32,365 nucleotides of DNA from a virus, in the IMG/VR virus record IMGVR_UViG_3300020595_000117, positions 1 to 32,365 of that record, one strand, 5' to 3'. Made by a program: the position numbers and the translations under genes. The notes beneath the pieces were generated by a model, which had not been told where the DNA came from, did not search any database, and saw only the letters and a list, made by a program, of their open reading frames with translations. The stretch's first letter is position 1. Each line of letters opens with the position of its first letter. Shown here piece by piece: positions 20,478 through 29,162 of this stretch.

Positions 20478-21945
20478 AGCAGTCGCCACCCCCAAAGTAG
20501 AGACTGTTCCTGCACAAGTCAAAGCACCTGAGTATGATGTAGATGTGGCTATGGATGTGGTTTTCAAGCCAAACCCCGGCCCCCAGACGCACTTTCTTAG
20601 TTCGTCAGAACGTGAGGTTCTCTATGGTGGCGCAGCTGGTGGTGGCAAATCCTACGCTATGTTAGCTGACCCGCTACATGGTTTAAACGATCCTAACTTT
20701 AGTGGCCTACTTGTACGTCACACAACAGAAGAACTAAGGGAACTAATACAAAAGTCTCAGGAGCTATACCCTCGTGCTATTCCGGGCATTAAATGGTCAG
20801 AGCGTAAGTCTCAGTGGATCTCACCTAGAGGTGGTCGCCTCTGGATGTCATACTTGGATAAGGATACAGATGTCACACGCTATCAGGGTCAGGCTTTTAA
20901 CTGGATTGGATTTGACGAACTTACTCAATGGACTACACCTTACGCTTGGGATTATATGAGATCTCGCTTGAGATCTGCACATTCGTCAACTCTTGGTCTC
21001 TACATGAGAGCAACAACAAACCCCGGAGGAGCAGGACATGCTTGGGTTAAGAAAATGTTTATTGACCCTGAAAGAGCAGGTAAAGCTTTTTGGGCAACGC
21101 ATTTGGATTCTGGGGAAACTATTACCTTTCCTAAAGGGCATAGTAAAGAAGGTCAGCCTCTATTTAAGCGGCGTTTTATTCCCGCCTCTCTATTTGATAA
21201 TCCGTACTTATCTGACTCTGGCGACTATGAAGCGATGCTTCTCTCTCTGCCGGAGCATCAGCGTAAGCAGTTACTTGAAGGTAACTGGGATATTAATGAA
21301 GGTGCCGCTTTTCCAGAGTTTGACAGAAAGATACATGTCGTGGACTCATTTGAGATACCTGACTCTTGGGCAAAGTTTAGGGCTTGCGATTACGGTTATG
21401 GTAGTTACACTGGTGTTCTCTGGTTTGCTGTAGCTCCTGATGAACAAGTAATTGTGTACCGTGAGATGTATGTATCTAAAGTTACAGCTTCTGACTTAGC
21501 AGATTTGATATTGGAAGCAGAAGCAAGAGATGGTACAATGAGATACGGGGTGCTGGATAGTTCTTTATGGCACAACCGTGGCGACACTGGACCTAGCTTG
21601 GCAGAGCAGATGAACATGAAGGGTTGTCGTTGGCGTCCCTCTGATCGGTCAAGAGGTTCACGTGTCGCAGGTAAGAACGAAATACATAGGCGTTTAAAGG
21701 TGGATGAGTTCACTGAAAAGCCTCAACTAGTGTTTATGAGTAACTGTACAAACACGATAGCACAGATTCCTAGTATTCCTCTGGACAAGAAAAACCCAGA
21801 AGATGTTGATACTCACGCAGAGGATCACTTGTATGACGCTCTAAGATACGGTATTATGACACGTCCACGTAGCAGCATATGGGACTTTAACCCAGCAAAA
21901 CAACGCACTGGTTTTCAAGCTAGTGATCCACAATTCGGGTATTGA
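20461..21945 (+). CDS. terL: Terminase large subunit (packaging ATPase and nuclease)
   Basis: Walker A GGAAGGGKS (about residues 56-64 from this start), Walker B NWIGFDEL (about 147-154) and the coupling motif ATTNPGG are present. The C-terminal nuclease has ACDYGYGSYTG and HAEDHLYDALRYG. It translocates DNA into the prohead and cuts concatemers. The start is unclear. TTG at 20461 overlaps the preceding gene by 17 nt; the first ATG is at 20551, only about 25 residues before Walker A. Earlier in-frame codons look like noise from the overlapping gene. The length (about 494 aa) fits TerL. Confidence 0.94.
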   Translation: MTETVEAVATPKVETVPAQVKAPEYDVDVAMDVVFKPNPGPQTHFLSSSEREVLYGGAAGGGKSYAMLADPLHGLNDPNFSGLLVRHTTEELRELIQKSQELYPRAIPGIKWSERKSQWISPRGGRLWMSYLDKDTDVTRYQGQAFNWIGFDELTQWTTPYAWDYMRSRLRSAHSSTLGLYMRATTNPGGAGHAWVKKMFIDPERAGKAFWATHLDSGETITFPKGHSKEGQPLFKRRFIPASLFDNPYLSDSGDYEAMLLSLPEHQRKQLLEGNWDINEGAAFPEFDRKIHVVDSFEIPDSWAKFRACDYGYGSYTGVLWFAVAPDEQVIVYREMYVSKVTASDLADLILEAEARDGTMRYGVLDSSLWHNRGDTGPSLAEQMNMKGCRWRPSDRSRGSRVAGKNEIHRRLKVDEFTEKPQLVFMSNCTNTIAQIPSIPLDKKNPEDVDTHAEDHLYDALRYGIMTRPRSSIWDFNPAKQRTGFQASDPQFGY

Positions 21946-21947
21946 TT

Positions 21948-24077
21948 ATGGCAGAACAAGAAGAAATGTTTGAAACAGATGAAGTCGTAGCTGCTGAAGA
22001 CAGTACGGACAGTATCTTTGAAACTAAGTCTAGTGTAGTTGCTTTTGTAGCTGAGCGCTATAAACGTGCAGAAGATGCTAGGTTTGCAGATGAAGAGCGG
22101 TGGCTAAAAGCCTATCGTAACTATCGTGGTTTGTATGGTAAGGACGTACAGTTCACAGACACAGAGAAGTCACGTGTGTTTGTTAAAGTCACTAAGACTA
22201 AGACCCTTGCAGCGTATGGACAGATTGTTGATGTACTATTTGGTAACAACAAGTTTCCTTTATCTGTTAATCCCTCTGTATTACCTGACGGTGTTGCAGA
22301 GTCTGTACATATCAACGTAGATCCTAACGCTGCAGCAGCAGGAGATGCGTTACGGCCTATTACTGAGCAAAAACCCGCTGCACCCTACTTACTGGATGGT
22401 GTTACAGAGCTTAAACCTGGAGCTACGTTATCAGAATTAGCTAATCGTCTAGGCCCACTAGAAGATAAACTTTCAGCTGTATCTGATAAGGTAGTTGAGG
22501 GTGACGGTACTACTCCTACCACAGTAACATTCCATCCTGCTATGATTGCAGCTAAGAAGATGGAAAAGAAGATCCACGATCAGCTTCAAGAGTCTGGTGC
22601 TTCTGTACATCTACGCTCTATGGCATTTGAGATGTCTCTACTTGGAACGGGTGTCATGAAGGGTCCGTTTGCTGTAGATAAAGAGTATCCTAACTGGAAC
22701 GGTGAAGGTGAGTATGAACCTCTCGTAAAGACTGTGCCAGAATGTAGCCATGTTTCTGTTTGGGACTTCTACCCTGACCCCGAAGCTAAGTCTATGAATG
22801 ATGCTGAGTATGTGGTAGAACGTCATAAGATGTCACGTACTCAATTACGTGCTCTTAAGAACCGCCCATACTTTATGTCTGACTCAATTAGCTTAGCTAT
22901 TGATAAAGGCCCAGACTACATTCAGAAGTACTGGGAGATGACTATGGAGGATGACGATACACAGCCGTCCTCTGAGCGTTGGGAAGTACTAGAGTTCTGG
23001 GGCTTTGTAGATACGGATGTTCTGGAAGAGCATGGTGTAGCTATTCCTAAAGCTCTACGAGATCTTGATGAGGTTAACTGTAACGTATGGGTATGTAACG
23101 GTGAGGTACTACGCTTCGTACTTAACCCATTCAAACCTACACGTATTCCTTACTACGCTGTACCCTATGAGCATAATCCTTACTCCTTCTTTGGTGTAGG
23201 CATTGCTGAGAACATGGACGATACACAGACGTTGATGAATGGCTTTATGCGTATGGCTATTGACAACGCTGCACTATCGGGTAATCTTATCATTGAAGTA
23301 GATGAGACTAACCTTGTACCAGGTCAAGACTTATCTGTGTACCCAGGCAAGGTGTTCCGGCGTCAGGGCGGTGCCCCGGGGCAAGGAATCTTCGGCACCA
23401 AGTTCCCTAACGTAGCACAAGAGAACATGCAACTCTTTGATAAAGCACGAGTACTAGCAGATGAAAGTACTGGATTCCCTAGTTTCGCTCATGGACAAAC
23501 CGGAGTATCTGGCGTTGGGCGTACAGCTTCTGGTATTTCTATGCTTATGTCTGCTGCTAACGGTTCTATTAGGACGGTAGTTAAGAACGTTGATGACTAC
23601 TTGCTTCGCCCACTTGGTAAAGCTTTCTTCTCATTCAACATGCAGTTTGACTTTGATGACCAGATTCGTGGTGACTTAGAGGTACATGCCTCTGGTACAG
23701 AGAGCCTCATGGCTAACGAAGTACGGTCACAGCGTTTGATGCAGTTCTTGCAGGTTGCACAGAACCCAGTACTAGCTCCCTTCGCTAAGATGGACTACAT
23801 CATTCGTGAGATTGCTAAGTCTATGGACCTTGACCCAGACAAAGTGACTAACTCTATGCAGGACGCATCTATCCAAGCTGAGATCCTAAAAGGCTTTCAG
23901 GCTCCCGTACAGCCCCCTGCAGGGCTGGAAGGTGTAAACATGCCCCAAGGTGGCCCAGCACCAGAAGGACAGGCTCCACAGGGCGTACAGGACACCTCAG
24001 GTGGCGGTGGCTCTCAGATAGGCGTAGGTACAGCACCAACACCTGGTGAGCAAGGGTTTAGCGGTAATGTCGCTTAA
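21948..24077 (+). CDS. Portal protein
   Basis: The 709-residue product forms the ring through which DNA enters the head. Conserved parts include the acidic N-terminal region, a wing and crown region with WDFYPDPEAKSMNDAEYVVE, the segment QTLMNGFMRMAIDNAALSGN, and GVGRTASGISMLMSAANGSI. The C-terminal 60 residues are Pro/Gly-rich (PQGGPAPEGQAPQG), a flexible tail. The length is typical of podovirus portals. The ATG at 21948 lies 3 nt after the terL stop codon. It is followed by a small gene that overlaps its stop by 11 nt. Confidence 0.93.
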   Translation: MAEQEEMFETDEVVAAEDSTDSIFETKSSVVAFVAERYKRAEDARFADEERWLKAYRNYRGLYGKDVQFTDTEKSRVFVKVTKTKTLAAYGQIVDVLFGNNKFPLSVNPSVLPDGVAESVHINVDPNAAAAGDALRPITEQKPAAPYLLDGVTELKPGATLSELANRLGPLEDKLSAVSDKVVEGDGTTPTTVTFHPAMIAAKKMEKKIHDQLQESGASVHLRSMAFEMSLLGTGVMKGPFAVDKEYPNWNGEGEYEPLVKTVPECSHVSVWDFYPDPEAKSMNDAEYVVERHKMSRTQLRALKNRPYFMSDSISLAIDKGPDYIQKYWEMTMEDDDTQPSSERWEVLEFWGFVDTDVLEEHGVAIPKALRDLDEVNCNVWVCNGEVLRFVLNPFKPTRIPYYAVPYEHNPYSFFGVGIAENMDDTQTLMNGFMRMAIDNAALSGNLIIEVDETNLVPGQDLSVYPGKVFRRQGGAPGQGIFGTKFPNVAQENMQLFDKARVLADESTGFPSFAHGQTGVSGVGRTASGISMLMSAANGSIRTVVKNVDDYLLRPLGKAFFSFNMQFDFDDQIRGDLEVHASGTESLMANEVRSQRLMQFLQVAQNPVLAPFAKMDYIIREIAKSMDLDPDKVTNSMQDASIQAEILKGFQAPVQPPAGLEGVNMPQGGPAPEGQAPQGVQDTSGGGGSQIGVGTAPTPGEQGFSGNVA

Positions 24078-24255
24078 GAAGCTAGTTAACGATAAACAGA
24101 TATGGGATGCGTTCATTGAGGAGCTTGATGGGTGCATCTCTTCCACACATAGAAGTATGGAAAACATCTCTGATACTGCAGAGTTATATCGACATCAGGG
24201 TGCTATCAAAGCGCTGAGACAACTAAAGTACTTGAGGGACAAAGTGAATGGCTGA
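24067..24255 (+). CDS. Small protein downstream of portal, 62 aa
   Basis: The ATG at 24067 starts within the portal end, giving MSLKKLVNDKQIWDAFIEEL and ending with YRHQGAIKALRQLKYLRDKV. It is all-helical and resembles small proteins that often follow portal genes in marine phages; the role is unknown but probably virion-related. An in-frame GTG 21 nt upstream is less likely. It overlaps the large structural gene by 8 nt. Confidence 0.76.
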   Translation: MSLKKLVNDKQIWDAFIEELDGCISSTHRSMENISDTAELYRHQGAIKALRQLKYLRDKVNG

Positions 24256-26812
24256 CTATCGTAAACGCCTCATTGATATGACAGACGAAGAACGTGCAGC
24301 AGTAGCACCAGGCGCTCCTAGTTTTGATGAGCGGTACGAGAACGTAGGTGATCCTCTAAGTGTTCAGATGATGGAAGCTGGACTAGACTTTACTCCTGTA
24401 GGTACTGTCAAAGGCATCTCCGATATTAAAGATGAGCTTAGTAGCGATGACCCTAACTACTTAAAAGCTATAGGTATGGGTGCAGTTGAGGCAGCTAGTA
24501 TTATTCCTGGAGCTGCACCTGTTCTTAAGGGTATGTTACGTAAAGGCGATGCCTTAACTGCCGCAAGCAAACAGGCTGACGTAGACCAAGCCGCTGCTAT
24601 TCTTGATAGTTCTGATGAATTAAAGAGATGGCAGGAAGCTAACAAGATACCAGAGAATAAACGACAGTCTAATACAGAGACAGCCCAAGCAGCAGCAGAA
24701 GATCTATATCAAGGGAATATAACATCTAAGGAAGCTAGGCAAATAATTAAAGAAGACCTCCCTATAACTTCTTTGTATACAGCAGAGTCTATGCCTAATA
24801 TGCCTACTGTTACTGAGGTTGCGGGTTCTCTAGGGAAGAAGGTACAAAAGACTGGTGTTGTGGGTGTAAAGGGTTTTGAAATACCTGCAGGCACTCGTGT
24901 AGGCTCTAGGTTAGATATTCCTGCGTACAACAACTACGACACCTGGGTCGTATCTATTCATGATGGTAAAAACGACACTAAAGGTTCTGTGCTAGGTTAT
25001 GGTCAGGCTGTTCGCCTTAAGAACATTAAGTTTGGGTCTGAATCTAAGGAAGCACTAAACATAGCTAGGGGTAAACGTACTACAACTAAAGGTGAAGAGA
25101 AGCCTATGGGTAAGGCTACTATTGCTCGTGTGTATGGTGACTACGTTCCAGAAGACCCTTATGTCTTACAAGAACAAGCACGTAATCTTTTATCTGACCC
25201 TGAGTGGACACAAGTAGGTATGAACCCTTACAGGCAGAGTAATTTCTATGATAAGAATACTGGTCTTCCCGTTTTTGAGGCTGATGAGGTTATTCAGGTA
25301 GGGCCATTAGTATTGGCTAAGGGCGTAAAGAAACCCACTAAAACACAACTAAAAGAGCTTGCTGTTAGAACTAAAGATGGCAAACTTAGATTATTCAACG
25401 AGGGCGGAGCAGTAATGGATGAACAAATGGAAATGGCCTTCGCAGAAGGTGAACGTGTAGACCCTGTGTCAGGCAATGAAGTCCCTACAGGCTCTATGCC
25501 AGAAGAAGTACGTGATGACATCCCTGCTCAACTGAGTGAAGGTGAGTATGTTGTACCTGCTGATGTGGTACGCTTCTTTGGCGTTAAGTTCTTTGAGGAC
25601 ATCCGTAATGAAGCCAAGCGAGGCTTTGCTGATATGGAAGCTAATGGACGCATCGGTGGTGAGCCTATCGGTATGGAGATGGCTGAAGACGAGCTTCCCT
25701 TTGACATCTCAGAGCTACAGATTGTCGATGATGAAACAGAAGAGCAACCTATGATGAACATGGGTGGTTATATGCGTGGTTATGCTGATGGCGGTTTAAC
25801 TCTCCCTTCGGCTGTAACTGACATGACTGAATCTACTGGTATACCTACGCCAGTAGCTAATCTTAGTGGTATTGAAATGAAAGAGTACGTTGGTCCTAAC
25901 GGAGAGATAACGTATATTCAATTTATTAATGGTGTAGCACAGTCTGTTATTCCAGAAGGTTATACAGCTAAGGCAGCTGCACCTACTACCCCTGCTGCAC
26001 CTGCCGTACCTGAAGGACTGGGTGTAGTAACTGCACCAGATGACAATAACAATACTGCTCATGAAGATATGATGCGTGAAGCTCAAGAACGTGAGTCTAT
26101 TGATTGGACTAGCCCTGACGTAGGTATTGAACAGTATGAAAAAACAATGGAGCAAAGCAATAGCCTGTTAGCTAAGGGCTTCTCTGGACTAGCCACAGTA
26201 TTAGGCGGTCCTATTGTAGCTGGCTTTATGGCTGTTGCTAAGCGTCATCAAAACAAAAAGATGATTGAGGGTGCTACTGCTAGACTAGAAGACCCTAACG
26301 TAAAAGGTGCAGAACGTGAAAAGTGGACATCTATTCATAACCGCTTAAGTGGTCTTGATGAAGACGGAAAAGCACGTAATAGCTTCACTGAGGGATTAGC
26401 AAATCTACTAACACCAGATGACGGTATGGAGTATGTAAACGGTGTACTCGTTGATACTAAAACAGGTAAGGTTCTTAAGCCAGGTATTGCAAATAGCAAA
26501 GGTAATGACGTAGTTGCTCCTACACCTACACCACAAAGTGGCAGTAATGACAATGACTCCCATACTTCTATGATGAAATCTGCAATGGGTGCAGCAAATG
26601 CGGCAAATCAGGCAATTACATCCCAAGATATGTCAGGTAAAAGTGCACAATACAAAACAGCTGCTGCTAAAAAGGCCACAAGTGGTATAACAACAGGTAC
26701 AACTACTTCTACTGCACAAGATGATACAACAGGAGGCGGTGCTTCTTTAGACACTTCCTATGGTATATCAGGACTAAATAAAGGCGGCTTGATGAAGCGT
26801 AAGAAGAAATAA
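24248..26812 (+). CDS. Large structural protein of mosaic domain build, 854 aa
   Basis: Several segments are visible. The N-terminal 215 residues are helical. Residues about 215-385 form a beta-rich domain (GTRVGSRLDIPAYNNYDTWV; LLSDPEWTQVGMNPYRQSNF; EADEVIQVGPLVLAKGVKKP). About 385-500 contain FNEGGAVMDEQMEMAF and IPAQLSEGEYVVPADVVRFF, a sequence block shared by structural proteins of many marine phages. A hydrophobic stretch (GLATVLGGPIVAGFMAVA) lies near 647-665. A Thr/Ser-rich linker and a KRKKK tail end the protein. It probably is an internal virion or head-tail protein. I do not recognise an enzyme domain. Confidence 0.82.
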   Translation: MADYRKRLIDMTDEERAAVAPGAPSFDERYENVGDPLSVQMMEAGLDFTPVGTVKGISDIKDELSSDDPNYLKAIGMGAVEAASIIPGAAPVLKGMLRKGDALTAASKQADVDQAAAILDSSDELKRWQEANKIPENKRQSNTETAQAAAEDLYQGNITSKEARQIIKEDLPITSLYTAESMPNMPTVTEVAGSLGKKVQKTGVVGVKGFEIPAGTRVGSRLDIPAYNNYDTWVVSIHDGKNDTKGSVLGYGQAVRLKNIKFGSESKEALNIARGKRTTTKGEEKPMGKATIARVYGDYVPEDPYVLQEQARNLLSDPEWTQVGMNPYRQSNFYDKNTGLPVFEADEVIQVGPLVLAKGVKKPTKTQLKELAVRTKDGKLRLFNEGGAVMDEQMEMAFAEGERVDPVSGNEVPTGSMPEEVRDDIPAQLSEGEYVVPADVVRFFGVKFFEDIRNEAKRGFADMEANGRIGGEPIGMEMAEDELPFDISELQIVDDETEEQPMMNMGGYMRGYADGGLTLPSAVTDMTESTGIPTPVANLSGIEMKEYVGPNGEITYIQFINGVAQSVIPEGYTAKAAAPTTPAAPAVPEGLGVVTAPDDNNNTAHEDMMREAQERESIDWTSPDVGIEQYEKTMEQSNSLLAKGFSGLATVLGGPIVAGFMAVAKRHQNKKMIEGATARLEDPNVKGAEREKWTSIHNRLSGLDEDGKARNSFTEGLANLLTPDDGMEYVNGVLVDTKTGKVLKPGIANSKGNDVVAPTPTPQSGSNDNDSHTSMMKSAMGAANAANQAITSQDMSGKSAQYKTAAAKKATSGITTGTTTSTAQDDTTGGGASLDTSYGISGLNKGGLMKRKKK

Positions 26813-26825
26813 TAACTAAACCTAA

Positions 26826-26877
26826 ATAACTATAAGGCTACCCAGCAATAATGCTGGCCCCAACATAAGGAAAGAAA
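26826..26877 (+). promoter_or_regulatory. Hairpin leader upstream of scaffold gene (copy 2)
   Basis: AACTATAAGGC (26828-26838) is followed by a perfect stem-loop with arms CCAGCA and TGCTGG and a 4-nt loop (26842-26857). AACATAAGGAAAGAAA then leads to the ATG. It parallels the leader at 17447-17496 in order and spacing. AAGGAAAG is the likely ribosome-binding site. The hairpin could stabilise the transcript or partly terminate upstream messages. Confidence 0.68.
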
Positions 26878-27804
26878 ATGTCAGAAGCAATTCAGACGGA
26901 CTCAGCGTCTCATAATCGTAACATATCTCGTGTACAACGTGATGAAGAGGAACTAAAAGCTCTGTTTAAACAAGCAGGGATTCAGACAGATGAAACAGAA
27001 GAAGAAACTGCTGAAGAGGAATCCCGTAGCGAAGAGCCTGTCGAGCGCACAGTTCAGGCAGAGAGTGTTACCGAACAAGAAGAAGAACCACAAGCTGAAG
27101 CACAAGATGAAGATCTGAGTGCAGAAGAGAAGAACTTCAAGAAGCGTTACGGTGATCTACGGCGACACACTCAAGAGAAAGAGAAAGAGTTTCAATCACA
27201 GCTTGATAAGCTTAAGTCACAACTAGATGCAGCTACAAAGAATGAACTTGTACTACCTAAGTCAGAAGACGAAGTAGAAGCATGGGCTAAGAAGTACCCA
27301 GATGTTGCAGGTATCGTAGAGGCTATTGCTGATAAGAAAGCTAATGAACGCTCTGCTGATTTAGATGGGCGCTTGAAAGAGATTGAAGCATTACGTGCGT
27401 CTGCTAAACGAGATAAGGCTGAAGCTGAGTTACTCTCTATGCACCCTGACTTTCAAGAGATTCGTGCTGATGATGCGTTTCATACATGGGCAGAGAAGCA
27501 GCCTAAGGTTGTACAGGATGCACTATACGAGAACAGTGAAGACGCTAAGTCTGTAGCACGTGTTATTGATCTCTATAAGTCAGATAAAGGTATCAAGACT
27601 AAGAGTAGCTCTAGCTCAGACAAAGCGGCTGCATCCTCAGTTAAAGCTAAAGGTCGTACTGCATTGGATGCAGATGACTCCTCAAGGTATCTCAGTGAAT
27701 CACAAGTAGCTAAGATGAGCCTTAAAGAATACGAGAAGCGCAATGATGAGATCTTTGAAGCTCAGCGCTCTGGTAAATTTATTTATGATATGTCTAAGAA
27801 ATAA
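26878..27804 (+). CDS. Capsid scaffolding protein
   Basis: The 308-residue product is highly charged. The N-terminal 85 residues are very acidic (TDETEEETAEEESRSEEPVE), followed by a coiled coil (KEFQSQLDKLKSQLDAATK) and a helical region with EVEAWAKKYPDVAGIVEAIA. A Ser/Lys-rich linker and a basic C terminus (SLKEYEKRNDEIFEAQRSGK) would contact the capsid. No protease domain is seen. Position directly before the major capsid gene, charge and coiled coil all support a scaffold that directs prohead assembly and then exits. The duplicated hairpin leader precedes it. Confidence 0.88.
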   Translation: MSEAIQTDSASHNRNISRVQRDEEELKALFKQAGIQTDETEEETAEEESRSEEPVERTVQAESVTEQEEEPQAEAQDEDLSAEEKNFKKRYGDLRRHTQEKEKEFQSQLDKLKSQLDAATKNELVLPKSEDEVEAWAKKYPDVAGIVEAIADKKANERSADLDGRLKEIEALRASAKRDKAEAELLSMHPDFQEIRADDAFHTWAEKQPKVVQDALYENSEDAKSVARVIDLYKSDKGIKTKSSSSSDKAAASSVKAKGRTALDADDSSRYLSESQVAKMSLKEYEKRNDEIFEAQRSGKFIYDMSKK

Positions 27805-27838
27805 CTTGACACTTATTCAATCATGGATAAAACTATAG

Positions 27839-27879
27839 GCATGTACAGTGTCAGGCATAAACTGCCTGTACATGCTTTT
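27839..27879 (+). terminator. Strong hairpin between scaffold and capsid genes
   Basis: GCATGTACAG (27839-27848) pairs perfectly with CTGTACATGC (27866-27875), followed by TTTT. The loop contains a further GGCA/TGCC pairing. It fits an intrinsic terminator or a stable 5' stem for the capsid transcript. The remaining leader to 28040 has no gene and no clear promoter. Confidence 0.75.
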
Positions 27880-28040
27880 AACTAAGCACTAAAGCCACAT
27901 CAAAGAACTACCTCAGATTATAGGCCCAGCGCTCAACGGACGGCCATCCTTAGAGCATAGCTGACTACCCTACCAAGACGAGCCTCTTTAGTGGATATGT
28001 AGTGTATATCTCTCACGCCATATCTATAAGGAGAATTATT

Positions 28041-29099
28041 ATGGCTATCGGAACCGCTGGTGGTGGATTTAACGGGAACTTCTCCCCGATTATCTACTCC
28101 AAACAGGCACAAATCGCTCTGCGTAAAAGTGCTGTAACTAACGCAATCACCAACAACTCTTACTTTGGTGAGATTGCAAACCAAGGCGACACAGTTCGCA
28201 TCCAAAAAGAGCCAGACGTAACCGTCAACGCTCTGCAGCGTCACACAGGTATCTCCGTAGAGAAGCTTGATGACACAGACTTCTCTTTGACTATTGATAA
28301 AGCTAACTACTTTGCTTTCAAAATGGATGACATTGAAGAGCAGTTCTCTCACGTAGACTTCACCTCATTGGCAGCCAACCGTGCAGCCTACAAAATGGCA
28401 GACGCCATGGATGAAGAATGCTTGGGTTACTTGTCTGGTTACGCTGGTGGTGCAGGCTCTTGGGCCGTCAACACAACAGCTTCTGGCGATAAAGCCAATA
28501 CTGGTGCTGGTACTGACGAACTGTTGGCAGACAACAAACTGGACGCAACTGACTTCGGTAACTTGACCATCTCTGGTTCAGCTACTGCAGGTGACTCCAT
28601 CCCACTCGCTCCACGCCTCCCAGGTGCAACAGCATTGTCTGCGACAACTGTTTCTCCTTTGACTGTGGTTGCACGTATGGCTCGTAAGCTTGACGTACAA
28701 AACGTTGACGCACGTGGTCGCTGGATGGTTGTCGATCCAATCTTTGTTGAGATGCTGAAAGACGAAGACTCTCGTGTACTGAACGCAGACTTCGGTGGCT
28801 CAGGCTTGATGAACGGTTTGGTTCTCAACAACCTGCACGGCTTCCGTATCTACGTATCCAACAACCTGCCTTACTTGGGTACAGGTGCTGGTACTAACGG
28901 TACAACTGCACAGTCTACTAACTACGGTGTAGTTGTTGCTGGTCAGGACGAGGCTGTTGCTTCTGCTGAGCAAATCAACAAAGTAGAGAACTACCGTGAC
29001 CCAGACAGCTTTGCTGACATCGTTCGTGGTATGCACCTCTATGGTCGCAAGATCCTGCGTCCAGAGGCTCTTATTGTTGCTAACTACAACGCTGCCTAA
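28041..29099 (+). CDS. Major capsid protein
   Basis: The 352-residue protein starts at the ATG at 28041 behind AAGGAG (28028-28033). It begins MAIGTAGGGFNGNFSPIIYS, followed by LRKSAVTNAITNNSYFGEIA and ALQRHTGISVEKLDDTDFSL. These are typical of coat proteins in this phage group, presumably HK97-fold. Codon choice differs from neighbours, with more C-ending codons (AAC, TTC, GAC) and TTG/CTG for Leu, as in highly expressed genes. It lies directly after scaffold and before hairpin 29113-29135, as expected for the most abundant virion protein. A frame extending upstream to 28002 is rejected. Confidence 0.92.
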   Translation: MAIGTAGGGFNGNFSPIIYSKQAQIALRKSAVTNAITNNSYFGEIANQGDTVRIQKEPDVTVNALQRHTGISVEKLDDTDFSLTIDKANYFAFKMDDIEEQFSHVDFTSLAANRAAYKMADAMDEECLGYLSGYAGGAGSWAVNTTASGDKANTGAGTDELLADNKLDATDFGNLTISGSATAGDSIPLAPRLPGATALSATTVSPLTVVARMARKLDVQNVDARGRWMVVDPIFVEMLKDEDSRVLNADFGGSGLMNGLVLNNLHGFRIYVSNNLPYLGTGAGTNGTTAQSTNYGVVVAGQDEAVASAEQINKVENYRDPDSFADIVRGMHLYGRKILRPEALIVANYNAA

Positions 29100-29112
29100 T
29101 AGGCATAACATT

Positions 29113-29140
29113 GGGGCTGGCTACATGTTGGCCCCTTTGT
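29113..29140 (+). terminator. Hairpin downstream of major capsid gene
   Basis: GGGGCTGGC (29113-29121) pairs with GTTGGCCCC (29127-29135), with three G-U pairs and a TACAT loop, followed by TTTGT. It fits a moderate intrinsic terminator ending or attenuating the capsid message, or 3'-end protection. Confidence 0.66.
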
Positions 29141-29162
29141 GCTTACCATAAAGGTTCTAATA

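Noticed and set aside
28439-29111. Long antisense frames opposite the capsid gene
   Set aside because: They mirror the biased codon use of the capsid gene, have no ribosome-binding site and no plausible protein features.
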